Assembly: GCA_020851885.1 (NCBI GenBank)
Contig: JADZBW010000115.1
Coordinates: forward strand, 1 to 9,602
Origin: Fimbriimonadaceae bacterium
GTDB lineage: Bacteria; Armatimonadota; Fimbriimonadia; Fimbriimonadales; Fimbriimonadaceae
Reading direction: 5' to 3'
DNA: 9,602 nucleotides
Part shown: piece after piece, positions 1-6,557 of the stretch
Layout: the number at the start of each line of letters is the position of its first letter
How positions within the stretch are numbered: position 1 is the first letter of the stretch
The notes under the pieces: model-generated
The model's database searches: none
Seen by the model: the letters and a program-made list of their open reading frames with translations, nothing else
What the model was told of the DNA's origin: nothing
Position numbers and translations under genes: made by a program

Positions 1-1182
1 CAAGTAGAAGACAAGGAGAGTCAAGGCGAGCGTCACGGGGATGGCGACGAGCACGACCATCGACTCGCGGCGGCCCAAGGCCAAAGCGATGAGGATTGTC
101 ACGGAGACCACCGCCAATCCCATGTGATAAAGCAGTTCTCCGGACTTCTCCGCGGCGGTTTCACCGTAATTGCGGGTCACCGTCACCTTAACGTCTCCGG
201 GGATAACCGTTCCCTTCAGGGCCTCGACTTTTGCCAGCACTTTGTCCACGACATCGATGGCGTTGACACCTTGACGCTTGGCAATGCTGATCGTGACCGC
301 CGGCTCCAACGCACTGGTACCGGGCGACTTGCTTGCCGGGCCGTAGCCGAAAAAGACGTAGTTCTTCGCCTCTTCCGCGCCGTCGGTGACGGTGGCAATA
401 TCGCGAACGTACACTGGCTTGCCGCCCGCAACGCTAACGACGACAGAATCAATATCCGAGACCTGACGAAAGAACTCGCCCGACTTGATGGCGATCTCGT
501 TGTTCTGTTCAGAAAATTGGCCGGACTGCCCACGTTGGTTCGCCTGGCCAAGGGCCTGGACCACTTGATCCGCATCGATCTGATAGGCAGCCATTCTGGC
601 GCGGTCCAACTTGACGCTCAACTCGCGTCCTCGACCACCAATAATTGCAGTCTCGCTGACGTTTGGCACGCTCTTGATGGACTGCTCGACTTGGGCGGCA
701 ATCTGCCTCAAGGTCTTGGAGTCGACGCCAAGGCTATGGAGGGTCAGGGCGAGAATCGGGACATCATCGATCGAGTGCGGCTTGATGATCGGTTGCGAGG
801 CGCCGGGCGGAATGATATCGAAGTGCGATTGAAGCTTCTCACGTAGACGGACAAAGGCTCTCTCCTGATCTTGGCCGACGAGATAGCGGACAACGACCAT
901 GCCCTGCCCGGGACTACTGGTGGAGTAAACGTATTCAACTCCGGGTATTTCCCAGATCAGCTTCTCCATGGGCGTGGTGATCCGTTGCTCGACTTCCTTT
1001 GCCGTTGCACCGGGCATCTGGACGATCACGTCCGCCATCGGAACGGTGATCTGTGGCTCCTCTTCACGTGGCGTTTTGAGGACGGCGAAGAAGCCAAGTA
1101 TCAGAGACGCAAGGATGATCAGCGGCGTCAGTTTGCTGTTGATGAACGCGGCGGCAAGCTTGCCGGCAAATCCAAGTGGCAT
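1..1182 (-). CDS. RND efflux permease, N-terminal part (runs off left edge)
   Basis: I translated this by hand on the minus strand: an open frame of 394 codons from ATG at 1182 to base 1 with no stop. The product begins MPLGFAGKLAAAFINSKLTP, has a first membrane helix at about residues 19-37, then a periplasmic porter region with the family-typical TPREEEPQI, PGATAKEVE and PGVEYVYSTSSPG segments. From about residue 350 two more membrane helices begin. This is the N-terminal third of an AcrB-type inner-membrane proton-driven exporter; full members are about 1000-1100 residues, so the rest lies outside the window. The start is well supported: GAGGGG at 1195-1190 sits 7 nt before ATG, and the stop of the upstream adaptor gene is only 1 nt away, so the two are an operon and probably translationally coupled. 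The substrate cannot be read from sequence. No outer-membrane TolC partner is in the window. Confidence 0.92.
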   Translation of the reverse strand, partial: MPLGFAGKLAAAFINSKLTPLIILASLILGFFAVLKTPREEEPQITVPMADVIVQMPGATAKEVEQRITTPMEKLIWEIPGVEYVYSTSSPGQGMVVVRYLVGQDQERAFVRLREKLQSHFDIIPPGASQPIIKPHSIDDVPILALTLHSLGVDSKTLRQIAAQVEQSIKSVPNVSETAIIGGRGRELSVKLDRARMAAYQIDADQVVQALGQANQRGQSGQFSEQNNEIAIKSGEFFRQVSDIDSVVVSVAGGKPVYVRDIATVTDGAEEAKNYVFFGYGPASKSPGTSALEPAVTISIAKRQGVNAIDVVDKVLAKVEALKGTVIPGDVKVTVTRNYGETAAEKSGELLYHMGLAVVSVTILIALALGRRESMVVLVAIPVTLALTLLVFYL

Positions 1183-1183
1183 C

Positions 1184-2653
1184 TTATCGCCCCTCGATCC
1201 GGACACCATCTCTTACCGAATCCAAGTTGCCAACGACGACCTTCTCGCCATCGGTGAGGCCGCTCAGGGCCTCGATGCGATCGCCAGATCTCTTTCCGAG
1301 GGCTACGATCCTCAGGCGTGCAATCCCCTCCGAGTTGACGACATAGACGTAGTGGAGCCCCTCCACTTCCCACGTTGCCGACGCGGGAATGAGGATCGTC
1401 GGCTGACGTCCAACCACGATGTCCGCCCTGCCAAACATGCCGGACTTCATGCGAACATTGCCCATTAAGGCCAGGCGTACCAAGAACGAGTGGGTTGAAG
1501 CGTCGCCCTGAGGAACGATCTCGACGACTCTTCCCGAGACCACTTGGGCTCCCAGGGCATCGATGGCCACCGGGACAGATTGGCCAAGCTTCACCGTGGA
1601 AAGAACGGTCTCGGGCACGACCGCTTCAAGCCGTAATCCTCCTCCTTCGATGGTCACCAGTGGCAAACCGGGGGTCGCCATGGAGCCGGGGTCGACGAAC
1701 CTGCGCACAACCACCCCGTCAAAGGGTGCGACCACCGTGGCATAGTCGGCGGTGATTCGTGCCGATTGGAGCGCCGCCGCGCTTTGGGAGACTTGGGCTT
1801 GGGCCGAGCGTATCTCCTCCTGACGAACCTTGATGAGCATGGAGGCTGCCTTTGCCGAGCGAACCCCCGCTTCGGCTTGCCGAACCGAAGCCTCGGCCTG
1901 GACAACGGACTCCTGGGCCGCCCGAAGGTCTTCCGACCGAGTTCCTTCGATCGCAATCGCTTCCGCCTCGACCGCCGTCTCATATTGGGCCTTGGCTTGG
2001 TCGAACTGGTTCTGCGCGATATCGAGTTGACGGTGGGCCAATGCGCCCTGGTCGACGAGTTTGCGAGTCCTCTCGAGTTCGGTGGCGGCAAGCTTCATGT
2101 TGGACGCAGCTTGTATTACGGCAAGTTTGGCCTGCGATCTTTCTTGGGTTCTTGGGCCGGCTTTGGCCAGATCGAGACGTGCGCGAGCCGCCGAAAGGGC
2201 GCCTTTTGCCTGCGTCACTTGGGCTTCTGCTTGGGCGATGCGAGCCAAGCTCGTCTTGGACTCCATCGATGCGGCGGTCCGAGCGCTACCAACGCCGACG
2301 TTCGCGGAGGTCAAGTTTGCTTTCGCCATGTTCACCGAAGAGTCCAATTCACGCGAATCGAGGCGGACAATGATCTGCCCCGCTCGCACTCGATCTCCTT
2401 CGCGAGGCTCGATCGAGAGGACTCGGGCCATCACCTTCGACGACAATGTAGCGTTCAGCAATGGCCTGATTGTGCCGGTCGCTTGGTAGTACTTCGCTGC
2501 CGGTGCGATGCGAACGATCTCCGTGTCGGCTTTGACCGTCGCCACGGAAGCGGTCGCTTGAGAGGTCTTTTCTTGTGGCGAGCATCCCAAGAGAATCACC
2601 GCCGTCAAAGGTAGAGCAGAGAGCCAGGCATTCCAAGTTCGTATTCGCATCAT
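1184..2653 (-). CDS. RND periplasmic adaptor (membrane fusion) lipoprotein
   Basis: This encodes the periplasmic adaptor that links the downstream RND permease to an outer-membrane channel. I chose ATG at 2653 (489 aa; a second ATG follows at once) because it puts a lipoprotein signal right at the N-terminus: RIR basic end, hydrophobic stretch, lipobox LLGC with Cys at residue 24, then SPQ. The open frame continues upstream to a TTG at 2782, but that would bury the signal and overlap the divergent gene. Domains in order: half lipoyl domain (about 60-105), an Ala/Gln/Glu-rich coiled-coil region of roughly 200 residues with QAEAxVxQA-type repeats, second lipoyl half (VVAPFDGVVVRRFVDPGSM), beta-barrel and membrane-proximal domain ending VRIEGR. 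The coiled coil is much longer than the 60-70 residues or so of AcrA. No convincing Shine-Dalgarno precedes 2653, so ATG at 2698 or 2719 stays possible. Confidence 0.9.
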   Translation of the reverse strand: MMRIRTWNAWLSALPLTAVILLGCSPQEKTSQATASVATVKADTEIVRIAPAAKYYQATGTIRPLLNATLSSKVMARVLSIEPREGDRVRAGQIIVRLDSRELDSSVNMAKANLTSANVGVGSARTAASMESKTSLARIAQAEAQVTQAKGALSAARARLDLAKAGPRTQERSQAKLAVIQAASNMKLAATELERTRKLVDQGALAHRQLDIAQNQFDQAKAQYETAVEAEAIAIEGTRSEDLRAAQESVVQAEASVRQAEAGVRSAKAASMLIKVRQEEIRSAQAQVSQSAAALQSARITADYATVVAPFDGVVVRRFVDPGSMATPGLPLVTIEGGGLRLEAVVPETVLSTVKLGQSVPVAIDALGAQVVSGRVVEIVPQGDASTHSFLVRLALMGNVRMKSGMFGRADIVVGRQPTILIPASATWEVEGLHYVYVVNSEGIARLRIVALGKRSGDRIEALSGLTDGEKVVVGNLDSVRDGVRIEGR

Positions 2654-2706
2654 GGTTGAAAGGGGGCGATCCAGATCGCTCCGTCCTTTCAGAGCCATGC
2701 GAAGTA

Positions 2707-2753
2707 CCGAAGGATTCATTGTCCGCCATAGACCTAGGACCTGAATCCTTCGG
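2707..2753. promoter_or_regulatory. 12-bp perfect inverted repeat in divergent gap (operator or hairpin)
   Basis: CCGAAGGATTCA at 2707-2718 is matched by its exact reverse complement TGAATCCTTCGG at 2742-2753, with 23 nt between them. Four more bases pair inside (GTCC 2721-2724 with GGAC 2737-2740) across a small internal loop, leaving a 12-nt loop. It sits between the adaptor gene (start 2653, minus) and the rhodanese gene (start 2782, plus). It could be a two-site operator controlling both directions or a stem-loop in the adaptor 5' leader. If the adaptor started at 2719 or beyond, at least one arm would be coding. No regulator gene is adjacent. Confidence 0.55.
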
Positions 2754-2781
2754 CCAATCGACTGTCTCTGTGTGATTGCCA

Positions 2782-3342
2782 ATGAACAAAGATGTCAGAG
2801 TCGAAGAGATCACTCCGAGAGAACTCCAATCTCGTCTTGCCCAAGATCCAGGATTAAGAATCGTCGATGTCCGAACTCCTTTTGAGTTCCGTCGGTCGCA
2901 CATCGAGGGATCGATCAACGTGCCGCTCAGCCAAGTCGATGCTGGATTGCCTCTCGATGGTTCTTCAGAATCGGTGGTCTTTGTGTGCCTCTCCGGATCG
3001 CGGTCGGCAATGGCGTGTCGCCAGATTTTGGGAAAATCGAAAGTCGTCAATCTCGTTGGTGGGATAGGTGCCTGGCGCGCGGCTGGGTTCCCGCTTGAAA
3101 AGGCCCCTCCCTCACCGCGCAGACTCGATCGGCAAACTCACTTGGTAGCCGGTTTGATGCTGGCGGCGGCGCTCCTATTGGCCAATCTGGTCCATCACAA
3201 CTGGATCTACCTTGCGGCACTCCCGATGTTTGGCCTGCTGTTGGACGCCACGACCGGAATCTGTCCCATGACCTTGATGCTCAAGTCGATGCCTTGGAAC
3301 CGGGAAAGCCAAAGCGCCTGTCCGAAGACCGCACAAGCATGA
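2782..3342 (+). CDS. YgaP-like rhodanese with C-terminal DUF2892 membrane domain
   Basis: The 186-aa product has two parts. Residues 1-106 are a rhodanese domain: a PRELQSRL start helix, IVDVRTPFEFRRSHIEGSINVP, and active-site loop C69-LSGSR-S75, whose Cys is expected to carry persulfide. Residues about 119-157 form two membrane helices, followed by TGICPMTLMLKSMPWN, the signature of the DUF2892 tail of E. coli YgaP. In this family the protein is a membrane-anchored sulfurtransferase moving sulfane sulfur from donors such as thiosulfate or polysulfide. ATG at 2782 is preferred; a TTG two codons upstream is possible. Neither has an obvious ribosome site. It is divergent from the RND adaptor/permease pair, sharing the gap with the inverted repeat, and convergent with the methionine gamma-lyase gene, whose stop lies 36 nt beyond its own. 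A role in reactive-sulfur handling linked to the pump or the lyase is inference. Confidence 0.9.
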   Translation: MNKDVRVEEITPRELQSRLAQDPGLRIVDVRTPFEFRRSHIEGSINVPLSQVDAGLPLDGSSESVVFVCLSGSRSAMACRQILGKSKVVNLVGGIGAWRAAGFPLEKAPPSPRRLDRQTHLVAGLMLAAALLLANLVHHNWIYLAALPMFGLLLDATTGICPMTLMLKSMPWNRESQSACPKTAQA

Positions 3343-3378
3343 GCCCACAACCGGTCGGATCAAGTCCAGTTTAGTTGC

Positions 3379-4566
3379 CTACAATCTACCAAACGCTTGC
3401 TCCAGATCGCGTTCGAGATCGATTACTTCTTCAAGGCCGACCGACATTCGGATGAGCCCATCGCCGATGCCATGCCGAAGGCGCTCCTCAGGAGTGTAGG
3501 TCGAGTGGGTCATGCTTGCCGGGTGCTGAACCAGGCTTTCGCAGTCTCCCAAGCTCACCGCCCGCGTAAAGAGCTTGAGTCGATTGATGAAGGCAAGGCC
3601 CGCGTCGTGCCCACCCTTCAGGTCCATCGCAATCATCCCACCGAAGCCCGATGCTTGCCGTTTCATGATTTCATGGCCAGGATCGGATTCAAGACCAGGA
3701 TAGTAGACCCGTTCGACTTCGGGACGGTCTTTCAGCCAAAGCGCCAAACTCATTGCCGAGGCACAGTGACGATCCATGCGCAAAGCGAGCGTTTTGAGCC
3801 CGCGTAGCACCAGATGAGCGTCGAATGCGCTCAAGCACGCGCCCGTCATGTCTTTCAGCCCAAACATCCGAACTCGCGTCATCGTTTCACTATCGCCGGC
3901 CACGACGCCAGCAATGAGGTCACCATGGCCCGAGAGGTACTTCGTGGCGGAATGCACGGTGAAATTCGCGCCCAGTTCGATCGGACGTTGAAGATAAGGC
4001 GAACAATAGGTGTTGTCCACCGCGACCCAAAGACCCGCTTCCTTGGCGATCTTGGAGACCCCGGCAATATCGACGACTCGCATATTGGGATTGGCGGGAG
4101 ATTCGAAGTAGATCCCCTTCGTGTTCGGTCCGATTGCGGAACGGAGGACTTCAGGGTCGTGGAGGTCCAAATGACGGACCGTAATGCCAAATTCCTGGAG
4201 ACCATGGTGAAAGAATGAGAACGTGCAGCCGTAGAGCGTTTGATCGGTGAGGAGTTCGTCCCCAGGCCGCAAAAGCGTCCAAAGCAACGCACTGACCGCC
4301 CCCATGCCGCTTCCGGTTACAACGGCGTCCTCTGCACCTTCGAGGCAAGCGATCCTAGATTCCACCAGTCTCGTGCCGGGATTGCCCAAGCGTGTGTAGA
4401 TGTACCCTTCCTCTTCACCCGCGAAACGACGTCCGCCCGATTCAGCCGTCTGAAAGGCATAGGTGCTGCTGACATGAATGGGAGGGGTCAACGCGCCATC
4501 GCCCGCATAGGGGTCGTACCCGTGGTGGATCGCTCGGGTTGCAAAACCAGATGACGGGTCCTTCAT
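3379..4566 (-). CDS. mdeA: L-methionine gamma-lyase (PLP enzyme)
   Basis: The 395-aa product is a Cys/Met-metabolism PLP enzyme of the methionine gamma-lyase type, splitting methionine into methanethiol, 2-oxobutyrate and ammonia in the cytoplasm; homocysteine or cysteine would yield H2S. From memory of the P. putida enzyme (398 aa) the key residues align with a constant offset of 2: Tyr57 and Arg59 (phosphate contacts from the neighbouring subunit), Tyr112, Cys114 in LYGCTF (the residue that sets MGL apart from cystathionine lyases/synthases), Asp184, PLP-lysine Lys209 in SATKYLSGH, Lys238-Asp239 in GLKDMTG, and Arg373. The N-terminus GFATRAIHHGYDP also matches, which supports ATG at 4566 over the longer open frame reaching 4644. 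AAGGA lies just 1 nt before this ATG, too close to act as a normal ribosome site; a -10-like TACAAT is 6 nt upstream. It is divergent from an Lrp-family gene, as mdeA is from mdeR. Confidence 0.93.
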   Translation of the reverse strand: MKDPSSGFATRAIHHGYDPYAGDGALTPPIHVSSTYAFQTAESGGRRFAGEEEGYIYTRLGNPGTRLVESRIACLEGAEDAVVTGSGMGAVSALLWTLLRPGDELLTDQTLYGCTFSFFHHGLQEFGITVRHLDLHDPEVLRSAIGPNTKGIYFESPANPNMRVVDIAGVSKIAKEAGLWVAVDNTYCSPYLQRPIELGANFTVHSATKYLSGHGDLIAGVVAGDSETMTRVRMFGLKDMTGACLSAFDAHLVLRGLKTLALRMDRHCASAMSLALWLKDRPEVERVYYPGLESDPGHEIMKRQASGFGGMIAMDLKGGHDAGLAFINRLKLFTRAVSLGDCESLVQHPASMTHSTYTPEERLRHGIGDGLIRMSVGLEEVIDLERDLEQAFGRL

Positions 4567-4572
4567 ATCCTT

Positions 4573-4578
4573 ATTGTA
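4573..4578 (-). promoter_or_regulatory. Candidate -10 box of mdeA, leaderless geometry
   Basis: On the minus strand TACAAT (5 of 6 matches to TATAAT) ends 6 nt before the ATG at 4566. With a -10 box this close, transcription would begin at or next to the start codon, giving a leaderless message. No good -35 box is visible 16-18 nt upstream, consistent with dependence on an activator such as the divergent Lrp-type protein. An AAGAATTT on the same strand at 4602-4595 resembles the AAGAATCA unit of the tandem repeat and may be an extra contact. Confidence 0.45.
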
Positions 4579-4612
4579 GGTAGAAGGGCGCCTGAAATTC
4601 TTTGCTATTCCT

Positions 4613-4625
4613 CCCCATTTTGGGG
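4613..4625. repeat. 13-bp palindrome in the mdeA/Lrp gap
   Basis: CCCCA at 4613-4617 and TGGGG at 4621-4625 are exact reverse complements around a TTT centre. It lies between the mdeA promoter and the tandem repeats. It could be a small protein-binding site, but 5-bp arms of this kind also arise by chance. There is no T-run that would make it a terminator for either gene. Confidence 0.25.
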
Positions 4626-4635
4626 TTCTATAAGC

Positions 4636-4675
4636 AAGAATCACTTATGATATTAAAGAATCATATAAGATATTT
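4636..4675. promoter_or_regulatory. 20-bp AT-rich tandem repeat, candidate Lrp-type operator
   Basis: Two adjacent 20-bp units, 4636-4655 and 4656-4675, both begin AAGAATCA and share GATATT near the end, agreeing at 16 of 20 positions. A 20-bp period is about two DNA turns, so both would face the same side of the helix. That suits Lrp/AsnC proteins, which bind as multi-dimer arrays to AT-rich sites. The second unit covers the -10 box of the Lrp gene and stops 2 nt before its start codon, a position fitting autorepression. The array lies 70-109 nt upstream of the mdeA start, fitting activation of mdeA. Binding is inferred, the repeat itself is directly visible. Confidence 0.6.
4666..4671 (+). 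promoter_or_regulatory. Candidate -10 box of the Lrp gene, leaderless geometry
   Basis: TAAGAT ends exactly 6 nt before the GTG start at 4678, the same spacing as the mdeA box on the other strand. No Shine-Dalgarno lies between box and start, so a leaderless message is the simplest reading. The box is inside the second unit of the 20-bp tandem repeat. No clear -35 hexamer is present. Confidence 0.45.
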
Positions 4676-4677
4676 GC

Positions 4678-5130
4678 GTGGACACGATCGACACCCAGAT
4701 TCTTGAGCTGCTTCAGGACCAAGGAAGGCTGGCGGTCTCGGAATTGGCCGAGCGAGTCGGTCTCAGCGAGGCGCCCACTTGGCGAAGGTTGAAAAGGTTA
4801 GAGGAGAACGGCCTGATTTCCGGCTACCACGCCAAACTCGACCGCAAGGCGCTGGGCTACGGGGTCTTCGCGATCGTCAGTGTTCGATTCTCGATCCATG
4901 ACCTGCAGCTTGCCGAGAACTTTGCAAACACGATTCGGGACCTGAATTGCGTCCAGACATGTCACAACGTCACGGGAGATGTGGACTACATCCTAACCGT
5001 GGTCACCAGAAACCTTGAGGACTATGAGCGATTCACGCTGACTCTGCGCGGCATTCCAGGGGTGACTTCGATTCAAACGCACCTGAGTCTACGCGAACTG
5101 AAGTCGACCGGACATTTGAGCCCCCGCTAA
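4678..5130 (+). CDS. Lrp/AsnC-family regulator, probable MdeR-type controller of mdeA
   Basis: The 150-aa product has the two standard parts of the family. Residues 1 to about 62 form a winged helix-turn-helix beginning VDTIDTQILELLQDQGR, with recognition region VGLSEAPTWRRLKRLEENGLI. Residues about 66-142 form the RAM ligand-binding and oligomerisation domain, including CHNVTGDVDYILTV and the final LRELKSTG strand. The GTG at 4678 is the only sensible start: the family's N-terminus begins just there and the upstream sequence is the AT-rich repeat. The gene is divergent from methionine gamma-lyase with 111 nt between them. In P. putida the Lrp-type activator MdeR is likewise divergent from mdeA, so a methionine- or sulfur-amino-acid-responsive regulator of mdeA, also acting on its own promoter, is a good inference. 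Its effector cannot be read from the sequence. Confidence 0.92.
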   Translation: MDTIDTQILELLQDQGRLAVSELAERVGLSEAPTWRRLKRLEENGLISGYHAKLDRKALGYGVFAIVSVRFSIHDLQLAENFANTIRDLNCVQTCHNVTGDVDYILTVVTRNLEDYERFTLTLRGIPGVTSIQTHLSLRELKSTGHLSPR

Positions 5131-5222
5131 TCCGAACAACCTGATAAGATGAGGGGCCAGAGCGTCGACTTCAAATTCCCGCGAAGGAAAGTACCGTCAA
5201 GCCCTGGAATTCGTTGGACGAC

Positions 5223-6533
5223 ATGCCTGGAATAGGTTCGCCGCAAAGGGAAATCACCGTGGATTCATCCCCCCAAACCATCGATCCCCAAGAAGCGCTT
5301 GCGAGTATCGAAGCAGCGTTCGAGCATTTGCGAGCCCACTTCTTCGGCCGGGACGCCGTTCTCGAACAGATCCTCTACGCTCTGTTGACCAAAGAGCATG
5401 CCTTGATCATTGGCGATCGCGGGCTGGCCAAGTCCCGATTGGCCCGCAGCGTGTTCGCGCAATTTGAAGCGACCAGGCCACCTTTCTCTCTGCAATTGAC
5501 GAGATCGACCTCGGTTGGGCAATTGGTGGGAGGACTGGACCTGGTCGCATTCGAGCGTGGCACCTATATCCATAATCTCGACGGCTATATCGTCAAGGCA
5601 AATTTTGCGTTCCTCGATGAACTCTTCGACGCAAACGACTTCGTGCTTCGCGCACTCAATGGAATCCTGAATGAACGCGAGTTCTTGAATGGGCCGCAGA
5701 TCGAACCCGCCGTCCTTCACACCGCGATTGGAACGACGAACTTCATCCGGGACACACGCGAAAGCCGTGCGGTGTTGGACCGTCTGCTCTTCAAATGCGT
5801 GGTTCATCGCGCCGAAAGCACTCTCGAACGATTTGCGATCCGCCGCGAATTCATCACATCCCATGGCGGAACCGTCAACGCGGCGTCGGGGAAGGCGATT
5901 CCGTACGCCTATCTGAACAAACTCAGCCGCATCATCCAGGGCGAGTCCCCCAACCACTCCATCAAGGCCCCGCCGCACATCTTGGTGATGTTGGATCAGA
6001 TCATCAGCGACTTTGAGAAGGAGGTCAGCGAGAAGCGCTCCGATGAGCGTTTCGTCTACAGCGACCGATCCAAGAACAAGGCGATCCACGTTGTGATGGC
6101 CTCCGCTCTGCGCAGCGGGAGAACGACCGCCGAGGTTCGAGATCTGGCCGCCCTGCGTTTCCTCATTCCGACGGTGGGGAGTCGGGATGAGGAGGAGGTC
6201 TTCAACCATGCTCTCGATCTGACGGTAAAAGCATTTACTTCGCGTGATCGAGAATCCGTGGACCAAGCGGCAGCCATTGTGGACCTGGTGCAAGAGGCGG
6301 TCGAGCGCCATCGGTTGGGGACCTTGAACGAACCGAACTGGTCGGAGAGGATGAAGACGAGGTTCGGGAAGTGGATTCACCGCGATTCGAGCCTGACGTT
6401 GAGTTCGCTCATGGAAGAGGCACGAGCCTTGAGCGCCGACCATGCGGTGATGATCAAGCTAAAAGAGGAAGTCTTGGCGAAGGTGCGCGACGCCCACGAG
6501 AAGCATCACATCGCCTTCGAGCAGAAGCTATGA
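5223..6533 (+). CDS. MoxR-family AAA+ ATPase (RavA-like)
   Basis: This is a 436-aa AAA+ ATPase of the MoxR group, expected to work as an oligomer with the VWA protein encoded next, in a chaperone-like or cofactor-assembly role. Visible motifs (ATG numbering): Walker A GDRGLAKS at 64-71 with Lys70; Walker B FLDE with Asp132-Glu133; the RavA-like stretch ALNGILNEREFLNG; sensor-1 Asn173 in GTTNF; and a probable arginine finger at Arg187 in VLDRLLF. The helical lid follows. The last 100 or so residues are mostly charged helix and I see no LARA-like domain such as E. coli RavA carries. Start is uncertain: TTG at 5214, ATG at 5223 or GTG at 5259, the last having AAAGGG at 5245-5250 8 nt before it. 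It lies 92 nt after the Lrp gene and 24 nt before the VWA gene. Its substrate is unknown. Confidence 0.88.
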   Translation: MPGIGSPQREITVDSSPQTIDPQEALASIEAAFEHLRAHFFGRDAVLEQILYALLTKEHALIIGDRGLAKSRLARSVFAQFEATRPPFSLQLTRSTSVGQLVGGLDLVAFERGTYIHNLDGYIVKANFAFLDELFDANDFVLRALNGILNEREFLNGPQIEPAVLHTAIGTTNFIRDTRESRAVLDRLLFKCVVHRAESTLERFAIRREFITSHGGTVNAASGKAIPYAYLNKLSRIIQGESPNHSIKAPPHILVMLDQIISDFEKEVSEKRSDERFVYSDRSKNKAIHVVMASALRSGRTTAEVRDLAALRFLIPTVGSRDEEEVFNHALDLTVKAFTSRDRESVDQAAAIVDLVQEAVERHRLGTLNEPNWSERMKTRFGKWIHRDSSLTLSSLMEEARALSADHAVMIKLKEEVLAKVRDAHEKHHIAFEQKL

Positions 6534-6557
6534 CCCAGACATTCGAGTGGTGAATCG

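Noticed and set aside
124..846. Long plus-strand frame opposite the RND permease, 240 codons
   Set aside because: The minus strand here encodes an unmistakable RND permease in operon with its adaptor; this frame is its antisense shadow.
2654..2782. N-terminal extension of the adaptor up to TTG at 2782
   Set aside because: It would place 43 residues before a good lipoprotein signal, run through the inverted repeat and overlap the start of the divergent rhodanese gene.
3343..3378. Bidirectional terminator between the convergent rhodanese and mdeA genes
   Set aside because: The 36-nt gap has only a short ACCGGT palindrome and no stem with a T-run on either strand.
5116..5150. Promoter for the MoxR gene from TTGAGC and TAAGAT
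   Set aside because: The spacing is 23 nt, too wide for a standard promoter, and the first box lies inside the Lrp coding end. A promoter is likely nearby but not supported here.
5265..6443. 392-codon minus-strand frame opposite the MoxR ATPase
   Set aside because: The plus strand carries ordered AAA+ motifs; the antisense frame shows no family features and is a GC-driven shadow.
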